A stretch of 64,000 bases of DNA from Rotaria macrura (taxonomy: Eukaryota; Rotifera; Eurotatoria; Philodinida; Philodinidae). Position 1 is the first letter of the stretch. Every line of letters begins with the position of its first letter. The stretch lies in the NCBI GenBank assembly GCA_900239685.1, contig OENT01000848.1, positions 1 through 64,000 on the forward strand, written 5' to 3'. Below the pieces are notes generated by a model, which saw only the letters and a program-made list of their open reading frames with translations, made no database searches and was not told where the DNA came from. The translations under genes and the position numbers were made by a program. Of the stretch, positions 1-10,898 are shown in pieces.

Positions 1-1922
1 TCATGAATAATGTTCGAGTACTATCACAGGAACGAAAAGAAATCTTACTTTTGTAAAGCATACCTCATTAATATGAAAAACTCTTAGGATCGATACGGTC
101 TTTATTGTTGACACTGATTTTAGCTTAGTTTTGCATCAATCACGAATTTTCATCCAACGTCGTTATGAGAAACAGAAACTAGCTGATCATAGCTGAGTGT
201 ATATCTTTAATTGAATGTGAATATATTTGAAACTAACGAAGAAATTAATACTAAGACTGACCGGAGGCTGAGATTTTCTGTCTCGGTACATCCCTAAATG
301 GATTTGTTTTTATTGAACTAATGAAAACTTGAACCTACTTCAATAATACGAATGCCAATTTTCAAATAACAATGCCCACTGTAAGAAAATTGTAATCTTT
401 GTTTTCCATTGCCATAATTAGTCACAAAACGCTTGAATGTCATGTCTGAAATTTTCTTCGAATAGCATCGTTGAGTCGATGAGCAAGATTGGCATGATTT
501 TCAATTCAGGCTGGACTCGAGTCTAGTTCAAGTCAATGGCTATTTCATCTGATTATGCCAACCATAATCCAATCCTTATCGATTGAGATTTAATTTGGTA
601 CTCGAGAAAATATGAACTGTTCAGATAATATTCTATGATTTGTCAGGAGGTTAACTACACTACAGAGAAGACATTGACCGTAACCTACATTCATCATTAC
701 TGTGTATTCAAACTGCTTGAGTATGTGAAAGTAACATTCGCTTATGAATTCTTCTTTGTTGACAGTTATATAGAACATTTCATTATTGTATTAATATATA
801 ATTTTTCCCTGGCAGATTTACTTGAAAATTTCATTGATTTTATTTGTCTAGTATCCATAGATCGAAAATTGAAATGACATGATCAATTGTACCATGAATT
901 TACGAACCTCTACTGTCAGAATCTATCAGTTTAAATAATAGTGTTGGTTGATCATTAATTATTTTATTTTAAATACTATGCAAGAAATGACATCATTTTC
1001 CATTCAAATCTATTCTTTCTTTGGACTCATTCGTATGGAAATATGACAAGAAAATCAGATTTTTCCTATCGTGTTGCAATTTCAAAGAAAAAGCAATATG
1101 ACATTCCAAATCAGCCCATAAAACTGTATTACATCATTTGTATCCTTTGGAAAGATCCATATACTACCAAGAGCAGAATTTTTTTCTCAAATTTCATCCG
1201 TTGTCGCTCCGGGAGGACACTTGTCGTAAAAGAATATGCTTCTTGATAATAGCATATCTCTCTCAATGTTGATTCTGATTATGGTATTCATTTTACTGTC
1301 AAATGGAAATTCGATAGGAGTCTATAGTCACATATTGTTATCATAGATGAATACAAATGAATGCCTTGACGTCGAATAGGTTCAGGATGAAATTTTCCAT
1401 AGAATTACATTAAAAAAAAACTTGTATCTGTATAAATCGATGAATATGATAAGCTGCGATGATATACAATATGAGATTTTATAATTACTCATTGTTATTA
1501 GAAAATATTACAATCAAAATATGATCGACAACAAGAATACTCAACTGAGTAACGACTTTTTTCATTGGGTTTAGTTGGTTACAGTTAGTTCTCTAAGTCA
1601 AGAAGTCGAACTAATGGCAACTAGAATCCGGCTTCTAGTCTTGATATTTACTAGAATGTTCGCTGTTGTCATTTTCGAAAGACACATCATCAAACCAATT
1701 TTTCTGATCATCACTGCTAAGACATAACATCGACAGATAAATTCAATTCGTACGTTATTCGTCATGTTAACGATAGGATAGTTAATTTTTCTTATTCAAC
1801 ATATTTTTCGTTATTTTTGCTTCATTACAAATAATATTAAAAAAAAGACGCATAGAAAAAGTCAAAAAATTATAAAACAATTGTATTCAAACTCATGAAA
1901 CATTAACTCGACATTACTATGG
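1..1922. other. Gene-free flank, no recognisable coding
   Basis: AT-rich sequence with only short open frames on both strands. None has convincing codon structure, splice sites or a family resemblance that I can recognise. It lies downstream of the cysteine-rich secreted gene and would include its 3' flank. Confidence 0.5.
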
Positions 1923-3127
1923 TCATTTTAATTTGTGTGATCGTTGAATGAAAGATCGATTAATTATTCGTTGATATGTTTTCGATAAACTTACATCTTC
2001 ATATAGTATATCATCGTTCAATATTTGTGTATCATGATTAATTGATGAAGATATTGAATTTGTTATTCCATGACCATTCGCAATTACTGTCGAACATGTA
2101 TCAAACCTTATCAGTTTTTTATCAAGTTTATGACCATGTGATTCAGTTTTATCAAATGCAATAAGAGATAGATCAGATTTCAATGGCTTATATATTTGAT
2201 GTTTATCGATAAGATCTAAATGATTTTCTTGCATTGTAGATGCTTTTATTGTTCGATTAAAACGTTTTTCATTCATTATAAATACATGTGGATTTGAACG
2301 TAACAGTGATAACCCATAGTTATCATACATTTTTTTATCTATATACAATTTATAATTGAATCGAATAGTGTTATATTTACATTTCGATGTTAATAAACGT
2401 TGATATTTAATAAAACGAATAGAAAGAATTTTTTGATAATGAAAATAATGCTTTAAATGTAATATTATATCTGGTGTTAGAAAAGAATTAAAATAACGAT
2501 GAAAATTTTTTGTACAATACGGCACATGTAATGAATCGAAGGTTTTAATCATTGTTAAATAAGAAAGAACGAGAGAAAGCAAATGAAAATCTTTATAGAA
2601 TATTTGCATTGTGCTGTCATAGTGATGGAGACATTTAATTTGTATTTATTGATTATCTACAAGCATTTTCTTATACATCGTTCTTCACCCATAGTTAACC
2701 ATCGCCGACATAAGCATCGACGTGTACAACATTGCTCATCATAGGAACATATCGTTGACGATAAACGGCATGATTCACCTGCATAGAGTCCATCAGAGCC
2801 ATGTTGTAATGCTTGAGTATAGTGAAATACATCGGAATCATAAGATGTTTGGCGATTTATAAAACGATTCACACCACGTTTAAATGCTGTCCGCACAAGA
2901 TCAGCGATTCCACTAGCTAGATAAATAGAGTAATATTAAGTATTTAATCTATTATTAGCTATACCGGATAAAATCTTACAAGTCACGATAACCTATTTTT
3001 TGATAATCTTATGATACTTACTGTAAGATCTTTTTTTAACAGCATCAGTTTTTTGAAATAATACATTGATACAAAGTATAAAGAATATAACATGAAGAAT
3101 AAACGATCGATGCATCGTGTTACACAT
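1923..3127 (-). CDS. Secreted/anchored cysteine-rich (knottin-like) protein, unknown function
   Basis: Not recognised as a known family member. Exon 1 (3127-3022) encodes a hydrophobic signal peptide (FILHVIFFILCINVLF) and then a basic stretch. A GTAAGT donor joins in phase to exon 2 (2916 down), which encodes a basic linker and a module with eight cysteines spaced C-x6-C-x5-CC-x3-C-x-C-x10-C-x3-C, as in inhibitor-cystine-knot peptides. Read through, this frame stops at 2659-2657, giving a short secreted peptide of about 120 residues. Alternatively a 47-nt intron (GTAGAT donor 2660, acceptor AG ending 2614) joins it in frame to exon 3 (2613-1923), adding about 230 basic residues with no recognised domain, total about 350. 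Exon 3 could also be a separate protein starting at 2609. ICK folds occur in neuropeptides, antimicrobials, protease inhibitors and toxins; nothing here decides which. An alternative start is at 3115. Confidence 0.55.
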
Positions 3128-3549
3128 CAAACAGTAATAACCTTGTCCAATGTAATGTAACTGCAGCTTATCAATCTTTTGTAGAACACTAATCAAATTG
3201 TCTATGACAGGGATACCGAACGTTCGTTGTTTTGCTCCTTCAGTAAAGAATTACTATCACAGAAAGTTACCTATAATGAAAAGAGAAAAAAAAAGAAGGA
3301 TAAAATTACAAGTATCAAAAAAAGATAAGGACCAGCGAGTTTACAAAGCATTTTTTTTCTCGTATATTAGTTTATTGATTTTTTTCATAGTAGCTTGAAT
3401 ACAGCATGAATATTTTATTTTATAATCATTCAACGAAAGAGAGAGAAAAAAGCTTGAAATGTGGAGCAATAAAAACTGATTATTATTATTATTCTGACAC
3501 TCGTATTCGTAACTTTAAACGAATGAAATATAAAACGTTAGCATAGGTC

Positions 3550-3575
3550 ATATATATATATATATATATATATAT
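3550..3575. repeat. (AT)n microsatellite
   Basis: Thirteen uninterrupted AT units in intergenic DNA. Confidence 0.95.
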
Positions 3576-4773
3576 TCTATTTCGTCAATGGACCATCAAA
3601 GTTCAATCAATCAAATAAAAAAATCAGAGAATGACAGGGAACTATGACTGAGCAATATAATTTTTTCTCTTTCGTCTGATCTTAGCAAATGCACGAAAAA
3701 AAAAATCGTTCGTACTGTCGCTTAGTAAATTGTTATGAATGGAACTGTTTGAATAGACATGGAGGTCGATTGAGTAAGAAATCTTTTATTCGCTACGTAT
3801 GCAGTAAGAGACTTACTACTGAATGTAGTAAAGAACAGAATCACACTTCAGTTTGTGTATTGAAGAGAAAAATCTTCAATGCAGTAGATTTTTTTTCATT
3901 TCTGTAAGTGGGCTATACTGTATGTGAGGTTGAAGCCGTTTTTATTTCGTTTTTCTAAATGATGCCATGGCCGAAATCCACGGTGTTGATTGGTGCAATT
4001 TTGTAAATCATCTCTTCAATGATTTCTATGTGTACATAATTTTAACATGCAGTTAACATCAAAGACTTCAAAAGTCTATACAAAGAATCCATGTGGAGAT
4101 GAAGATAATCGCTATGAAATAGATCGAACCTAATCGTTTGTATAAAACAAGATATCTGGTAGTTAATTACGAGATACACTTTTTAGATCATGCTTTATAT
4201 AACTAATCTATTTGGATAGATGTCTGCATCAGATAATGAAAGTAATCGGAGTTAATCTGTTACAGTTTTTGTATGAAATTGATTGGTTACATGTTTATTT
4301 AGCGACTTCATTCGAAAAGAAAATTTATGAGAACCATTCCATATTCCGATATTTCTTTGTAGCAGTTAACCGTGCATTTGGAATAAAACATTTACATAAT
4401 TATGCATGAATTTCATAGATGTAAGAACTAAATACAAAAATCTTTCATCGAATAAATGCATCAAATTATTCAACTGTAAAATTCATTCAAGCGTAGGACA
4501 ATTGAATGTTTCTGTGAGGTTATTTTAAAGTAGCTATGTTTAATTCTAACCTTTCGGCAAATTATCGATAAGAAAATAGACTAATAGCAGTTGATAGCAC
4601 AAGATTAGTACAAGGTTGCTTAAAATGAACACTGTTGTTCACTTTAGCCTACGGACAATCAACATCGTACAGAAATGACTATATATCATTCTTGTTTTTC
4701 AACGATTAGGTTCATTGGAATGGATTCATGCATGTATACGGATAGTGTAGAAATGTTTCGTACTTATAAAGTT

Positions 4774-4793
4774 ATGTACATACGTATGTACAT
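4774..4793. repeat. Perfect 20-bp palindrome
   Basis: ATGTACATAC followed immediately by its exact reverse complement, in intergenic DNA. Such short palindromes arise by chance in AT-rich DNA, so no function is assigned. Confidence 0.8.
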
Positions 4794-6063
4794 GTATACG
4801 CATCGTTGAAATTATGTAACACTAATGATAGACATATTTCTATACATGAAATCAATAAGGTCATATTCGTCTATTAGAAATAAGTCTAGTTAATAAAGTA
4901 ATATTTACACAGCCTTTACACAAATTTTCTATTAGTAGTATTGAACAAGAAAAACTTTTTCTCGTCATGATTAAATAAACAAGACTAGAACGCCAACATA
5001 TGGCGATCAATTGACAACATATAATTTAAAAACGGAAATCAATTATAATACATATAAGCGCTCGTGCATATCTTTATTATGAATTTGTTGTTTTTGTTGT
5101 TGTTTGTTATTGTCATTATCATTTGTTGACATTTGTTTTTTTTATACTGTTTTTCCTGTTCCTTTCTTTTAATATCATAACAATGATAGAGCAAATAAAT
5201 ATTCCTTTGAAAAAAATATATGAAAGAATAACTTGTATGTTGATTCTATTATCATATGTTGAAAGTTATGTTTTTTCGTATTTGATGAACACAAAATGGA
5301 TTCTCAGCATAATGATAAGTTGCTTTTTTATGTCGTTTTTTCCTGTTTTCCCCATCATATAACTTTCTTGTATTTAACCACAAGCGATAAATCTTATATG
5401 TTCGCTTCGCTTGTTAACTATGGAGCAAAAAATGCTAGAGAGAGAGAGAGCATAGGATGTTTATGCTTTCTATTTTCTTGGTAAAAACAATGAAAGAGAG
5501 AAAAAAGGAGAACATAGTTCTAGTATAAAATCAAAGAAAATATGTTCGTTGACAATAGATGTAAGAAAATAGACGCTTTTATATAACAACATACGAAACA
5601 GAAGTAAGTGATAATTAAAGAAAAAGTATATATATATATGTACATAGTCGGAGCAAATATCTTCAAGATTAATTTGTATGAATCTAATGAAAAACACATA
5701 AAAAACAATACATGAGTGTGATGCTTGTTAGTGAATAGTAGTGGCTGAATTGAAATTTATACGTTTTTGTTTCGTCGACTGCAATCATCTTTTAAAGTTT
5801 GCACTTTTGAATGCATCTTGTTCATCTATCATCTGGCTGCTTTTATGTGTATCTGACACTTATCGAAACTTCGCACAGTATGCTGCTGTTGATATTTTAA
5901 TACAAGAACTGATTTCCCTATAGATAGAGAAAGATCAACATGATCTCATTGGTGAATATACACTGATGAAATGAAATAAATTATTTACAATTTGAGTAAA
6001 AAAATGGATTATTGCATATATATACATATACCTTTTATCTGCACGTAACTGTTTTAGTTTAAA

Positions 6064-6094
6064 AGAAGAAGAAGAAGAAGAAGATGATGATGAT
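6064..6094. repeat. (GAA)n(GAT)n trinucleotide run
   Basis: Seven GAA-type units followed by GAT units, upstream of rapsyn. No coding potential is evident around it. Confidence 0.9.
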
Positions 6095-6573
6095 TAAACT
6101 AACAATATTTTGTTACATTATCTCGTCATCATCAATAGATATATATCAATCAAGAGTTGAAACAGTGCATATGTGCTAATAATTAAAAAAAGACCATATT
6201 CACAAAAACTATCTCGCAAGAGCATTCTTTTTCAATTGATTTTGGTCCTTATCCTATTGTCATTAGATAATTGATTAGGAGAAAAATGCGACATATTAAC
6301 ACAATATTTTCTTCCTTTTTGCTGCTTGGGTTTGGTTCTTTGACATTCTTTTTCTCTCTATCCCTTCTTCTTCTTCTTCATCATAATCATCTATTTTTCT
6401 CTTTTCTATTCTCTTAACACGATAGTGAGTATATCAGGATATATTAAACTACTAGATTGATGTGCACCAAAAGATTAAGCTTATGAAAATAAGGTTCATA
6501 TACGTATATTCATTTTATTATAAAACATCATTGCAGAAACAAAATTTTCAGATACGTAGAGATTACTTTAGTT

Positions 6574-8673
6574 ATGGGTCAACGTATGATTCGTCGACAA
6601 GTCGAAGAAGGTTTAGATTTATACGAAGAAAAAAATTACGATGCTGCCATTAAAAAATGGACAGTCTCATTACAAAAAATGAAAAATAATCGTCTTCGAT
6701 TTTCGACACTAGGACATTTAGCAACAGCATCACGTGATCGTGGTCGTAATAAAGATTATCTTGTCTATGCTGTACAACAAATCGATCTTGCACATGAACT
6801 TGATGATAATAATCTTCGTGCACAAGCTTACTTAACATTATCACGTGCTAATGAAATGCTTGCTGATTATTTTAAAGCTGTCAGTTATTCACGTTCAACA
6901 CTTCAATATTCAACAATCGGTAGTTCTATACAAGGTTATGCCTATCTCGTTATGGCAGATTCTTACATAGGTTTATGTAATTTTTCAAAAGTAATCGAAT
7001 CTCTTGATAAAGCTTTAAGTATTTCACATGAAAATGTCGATCATTTAATGGAAATTCAAGTACTTAGTACCATGGGCAAAGTATATCTTGCATTAAAAGA
7101 TTTTTCAAAAGCACATGGTTATCAACGTCGTGCACTTGAAATGGCTCTATCCAATGCTGTCTATACAGCTGATCAAAATGTAAATGTTCATTCGAAATTT
7201 GTACGTTTAACAAAATTAAAAATAGCTACACCATTAAGATTGATGGGTGATTTTGAAGGTGCAAATAAATGTGTCGAAGTAATTTGAACGAAAATATGTC
7301 TAATATATATGTATGCATAATTTGTATACATAGGAAGCAATGAGAGCAGCATCGAGCCTTGGTGATCGACCTGTTCAAGCCAAGTGTCTTGTATGTATGG
7401 GCGACATACAACGTTCGCAAAACAATAATGAGGTATGTAGGAAGTCATACACAAAAACAAATAGTCGTAAATATAGTGATGTACGATCGATAACAAGCTA
7501 CCTCCCGGTGTGACATGCACATACATATTGCTATTTAATAAACATGTGCTTTGATGGTGATGAGTCTTACGTCTATCTTTCTCTTTTATCTTTATGCGTC
7601 AAGGTCGCTTGTAAAAAATACGAAGCCGCAATTCAAATGTTGCAAGATATGAACGATCGATATAGTTATACGCTTGCTATAATTGGTCTTGTTAAAACTT
7701 TAATCTCACTTAATACACAAAAACAAACGGTATGTAATTGATCAACTATGTAGAATATTTTTTCTTTTGCTTGTGTTACAATTGTTACAATTATTATCAT
7801 ATTATTGATTGAAAAATGCAAGAAAAAAGATGATTTGTTTTTTGAAATAAATATTTCTTTAACATTCATCGTTCGCTTGTCAACTTCTAATTGTTAGTGA
7901 TGCCATAGTAATTATATTTGATGAGAATGTCAAGCTTTATCTTGTCTCTCATATATGTTCTGCATGATATTTATTTCATCGGTTGCCTTTAACACAAGAG
8001 AAAGAGGATAAGATCGAGTTTAATGATGTTTCTGGTATTCAATAAGTAAATGAGATAAATATAACCCTTTAACAATATGACAATTCTAGAAAAGTATTAC
8101 CATGCATATGTAGGTACATCAATCGTATGACTTTTCACTGAATGAATTCTCAATTAAAAGTCGACAATGTACCAACCATTCTTCTACTATCGTATAATTT
8201 AAGCAGAAGACCATCTGTTGTTTTTGCTCGTGTTTCAGGCAACCGATATGCTTGGAACAGCATTGTCAACAGCAACATCGATGTCTAATAAATTATTACA
8301 AGCTCGATGTCATTTACTAAATGAACGTATGCATACGTTGGATAATCAATTAGATGAAGCTCGACAAGCTGCAGATTCAGCACAACGTCTCTATCAAGAA
8401 GCTGATCTTATATGTTCTGTTTGTTATAGCCCGATGGGTATGCAACCTGATCGTATACAAATTTTACCATGTACACATATATTTCATGAACGGTATGAAG
8501 AAAAAAAAACTAAATTTCATATCTGTCATGGAATTGTATATTTTTTTGTGCTCTTTAAAATTAGATGCATCATGGATTTATTACAAAAGTGGACTCATCA
8601 AGCCCAACTATGTCCCAAATGTAATCAAAAGGTTTTATTCAGTAGAAGTCATATTGCATTGTGTTGTTGTTGA
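6574..8673 (+). CDS. RAPSN: Rapsyn (43-kDa receptor-associated protein of the synapse)
   Basis: Scaffold that clusters acetylcholine receptors under the postsynaptic membrane. Five exons keep phase: 6574-7278, 7334-7432, 7604-7729, 8239-8492, 8565-8673, giving 430 residues (vertebrate rapsyn is about 412). The protein begins MGQ, matching the family's N-myristoylation start. The TPR array fills residues 1 to about 310, a coiled-coil-like helix about 330-365, and the C-terminus is a RING-H2-type domain: CxxC at 369-372, the LPCTHIFH core, and CPKC near the end. All exons preserve family order. Intron 4 (8493-8564) lies inside the RING and is 72 nt without a stop, so retention would add 24 residues. 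The gene converges with HADH, 175 bp apart. Start choice follows the conserved MGQ; no other ATG fits. Confidence 0.93.
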
Positions 8674-8696
8674 CGTTATGATCTATTGACTTTGTT

Positions 8697-8713
8697 TTTA
8701 TTCTAATTTTATT
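8697..8713 (-). terminator. HADH poly(A) signals
   Basis: Two AATAAA hexamers on the minus strand (8702-8697 and 8713-8708), about 136-150 nt past the HADH stop and inside the region just downstream of the rapsyn stop. Confidence 0.5.
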
Positions 8714-8824
8714 TTTAATATCAAGTCTCGGTGAAACTTTGTATAAAGCTAATAATTTGTTAAAGAAGAGAGGAAAGAAAGATGAATCGGAAGTAAACGA
8801 CTACTAATCACATGAGTGTATCAT

Positions 8825-8830
8825 AATAAA
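8825..8830 (+). terminator. Rapsyn poly(A) signal
   Basis: AATAAA 152 nt after the rapsyn stop codon and 19 nt from the stop codon of the convergent HADH gene, so the two 3' ends probably overlap. Confidence 0.5.
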
Positions 8831-8848
8831 CTAATCATTTTCTATTGC

Positions 8849-10754
8849 TTATTTTTTATAATTGTAAAAACCAGCACCAGTTTTCTTGCCAAATTTGCCT
8901 TCACCTACAATTTTGTCTAATAATGCACTTGTTTTAAATGATGTTTCTTCTGGATAGGTTTTTTTCCATCCATCAACAATATACTTTGATGTATCCAGAC
9001 CAACGTAATCTAATAATTCGATGGGTCCCATTGGATAGCCAGCACCTAATTTCATAGCTATATCAATGTCTATAAAATAATATTGCAAAATGAAGGAAAA
9101 CAAAAACAATATACTCTAATATTTATTCATTACCTTCAGCTGTAGCATCGCCACGTTCAATCATTCGAACTGCTTCAAGAAGATAAGGTACCAATAAACG
9201 ATTAACAATAAAACCTGGTGTATCCTAAAGAAGTATGAAAAGAAAAAAGAATGCTTTATCATTCCCATGTATCTCAAACGAATAGACATGTTCCAACAAA
9301 GTAGTAGATTTTCTCAATTCGAAGTATTTTGCTGAACACATGTAATCGAGTTCTGTTTCATCAACTATGTTATGGCATAAGAAAAAAATGTTCGTGTAAA
9401 AGATTGATAATTTCAGAATTTTTTTGATCGTTACATAAAGGTAAAACAGATATGTTATTTCGAAGAGAAGTTCATCAAATCTATGAAAAAGGATCTACTG
9501 TTTTGCAGTCTAGACTTGTTGACAAGATTTTTCTTTTAGTACGCACGAACCATCAATTAATACTCATGCTAAAGTTTTAAGTTTCTTGCTCTATTCTTAT
9601 CGATATATAATTGCAATTGAGTTAATGAGTAGTCAATTACAGTAGCTACCACTTGTACATTAGTCTATATTGGAAGAATTTCTTGTTTGAAAAAAAAATA
9701 AAACATATCTCCATGGAAAGTGAGTATAGACTGTTGTGGTAGAATTGATTCATCAATTTTCTGTAATGGTCAATAAAGTTGAACATACCTTGCATTTGAC
9801 TGTTGCTTTTCCTAATGCTTTACCAAATGTCAATAATGTTTCAAATGTTTCGTCCGTTGTAGCTGATATACGAATGACTTCAAGTAATTTCATAACCGGT
9901 CTAGAAAGAAATGTAAAGTTCGAATCTTGAATTATGTTAGAATGATATAAATTCATTGACGAAAGAATATAGCCAATGTTTTCAATAATCGATTTTCTAA
10001 AGCTTCAAATTCTAACATCAACATACTGAAGCAATGTTAAATTTTAATTTTCTATAGTAATAACGATTATATTTCTAATTCAATTGATAGTATGAAACTT
10101 GTTCGAATAGAAATCTTTTCATGAAACTTACACTGGATTGAAAAAATGCAGACCACCAAATTTATCTTTACGTTGAACATCTCTCGCAATGTCAGTTATT
10201 GGTAATGATGATGTATTGCTCGTAAAAATTGTATGTCTAAAATATAAATGATAATGAAACAATAAATATAACGATGCCGAATGAACTAAAAATAATATAC
10301 GGTGGTGCTATTTGATCAATATCTTTAAATAACTTTTGTTTTATTTCAAGATTCTCAATAATTGCTTCGATAACAAGATCTGTTGATTTAACAGCATCAT
10401 TAAGATTTGTACTAGTCGTAATTCGACCTTTGACATCAGCAAGATACTTTGCTCCATTTTGTTGATCTTTTTCAAATTTCTTTTTGATAACACGCTTTAA
10501 ACTTGTGTCAATGATGTTTAAACTTTTATCGAGAAATTCTTGTTTTTGATCAAGAAGAATGACTTGATGATTGGTTTCAGCGGCAACCTATATTTGAAAT
10601 TTTCGTTATTGAAAAAATAACGAGTTGTATTGAATTTTTAGAAACTTGCTTGAGCTATTCCCGAGCCCATTAAGCCACCGCCAATGACGGTTACAGTTTT
10701 AATAGTACGTCCTAGTGAACTAGTCACTTTATTAGCAACTGATGAAGCAGCCAT
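8849..10754 (-). CDS. HADH: 3-hydroxyacyl-CoA dehydrogenase, mitochondrial
   Basis: Oxidises L-3-hydroxyacyl-CoA with NAD+ in mitochondrial beta-oxidation. Six exons in phase: 10754-10650, 10587-10301, 10236-10132, 9900-9789, 9224-9134, 9069-8849, giving 306 residues (human about 314). The N-terminus is short and Ser/Ala/Lys-rich, as for a matrix-targeting peptide. The Rossmann NAD-binding motif GGGLMGSG is at residues 25-32, the catalytic-His region reads GLHFFNP, and the C-terminal domain has PGFIVNRLL and GAGYPMGP. Intron 1 (10649-10588) uses a GC donor (GCAAGT); this is the only joint that restores the conserved IAQVAA sequence. Intron 4 is 564 nt, the others are about 60-230. The start ATG directly follows a pyrimidine-rich CAG acceptor, and the upstream IAP gene ends only 144 bp away. 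Family assignment is firm. Confidence 0.95.
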
Positions 10755-10898
10755 CTGAAAAGAATGAGTTTATTTACTTTTTTTATTACCCGTCACCTTT
10801 ACAAATGAGTTTTCTGGTTTTTGCTTTGTTTAAATAGAAACATGATTATACATAAAGTAAAACAACAAATAAAAATACAATTTCGTTTTAATTTAAAA
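10755..10898 (-). promoter_or_regulatory. Intercistronic region IAP-HADH with poly(A) signals and splice acceptor
   Basis: On the minus strand the 144 bp between the IAP stop and the HADH ATG hold at least two AATAAA hexamers (10774-10769 and about 10787-10782), then a pyrimidine tract ending in TTTTCAG immediately before the ATG. This is the order expected where a downstream operon gene receives a spliced leader; a 5' UTR cis-intron is the alternative. Confidence 0.5.

Larger units (their letters stand above)
3197..6573. other. Intergenic region upstream of rapsyn
   Basis: About 3.4 kb with no coding sequence I can support. It contains an AT dinucleotide run, a perfect 20-bp palindrome, and a GAA/GAT trinucleotide run about 480 bp before the rapsyn start. 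The stretch just before 6574 has pyrimidine-AG acceptor-like sites (for example near 6550), so rapsyn may have a 5' UTR intron or a trans-spliced leader. Confidence 0.5.

Noticed and set aside
2657..2896. Calling the cysteine-rich protein a toxin
   Set aside because: The ICK-like cysteine pattern is shared by neuropeptides, inhibitors and antimicrobials, so the sequence alone does not support a toxin role.
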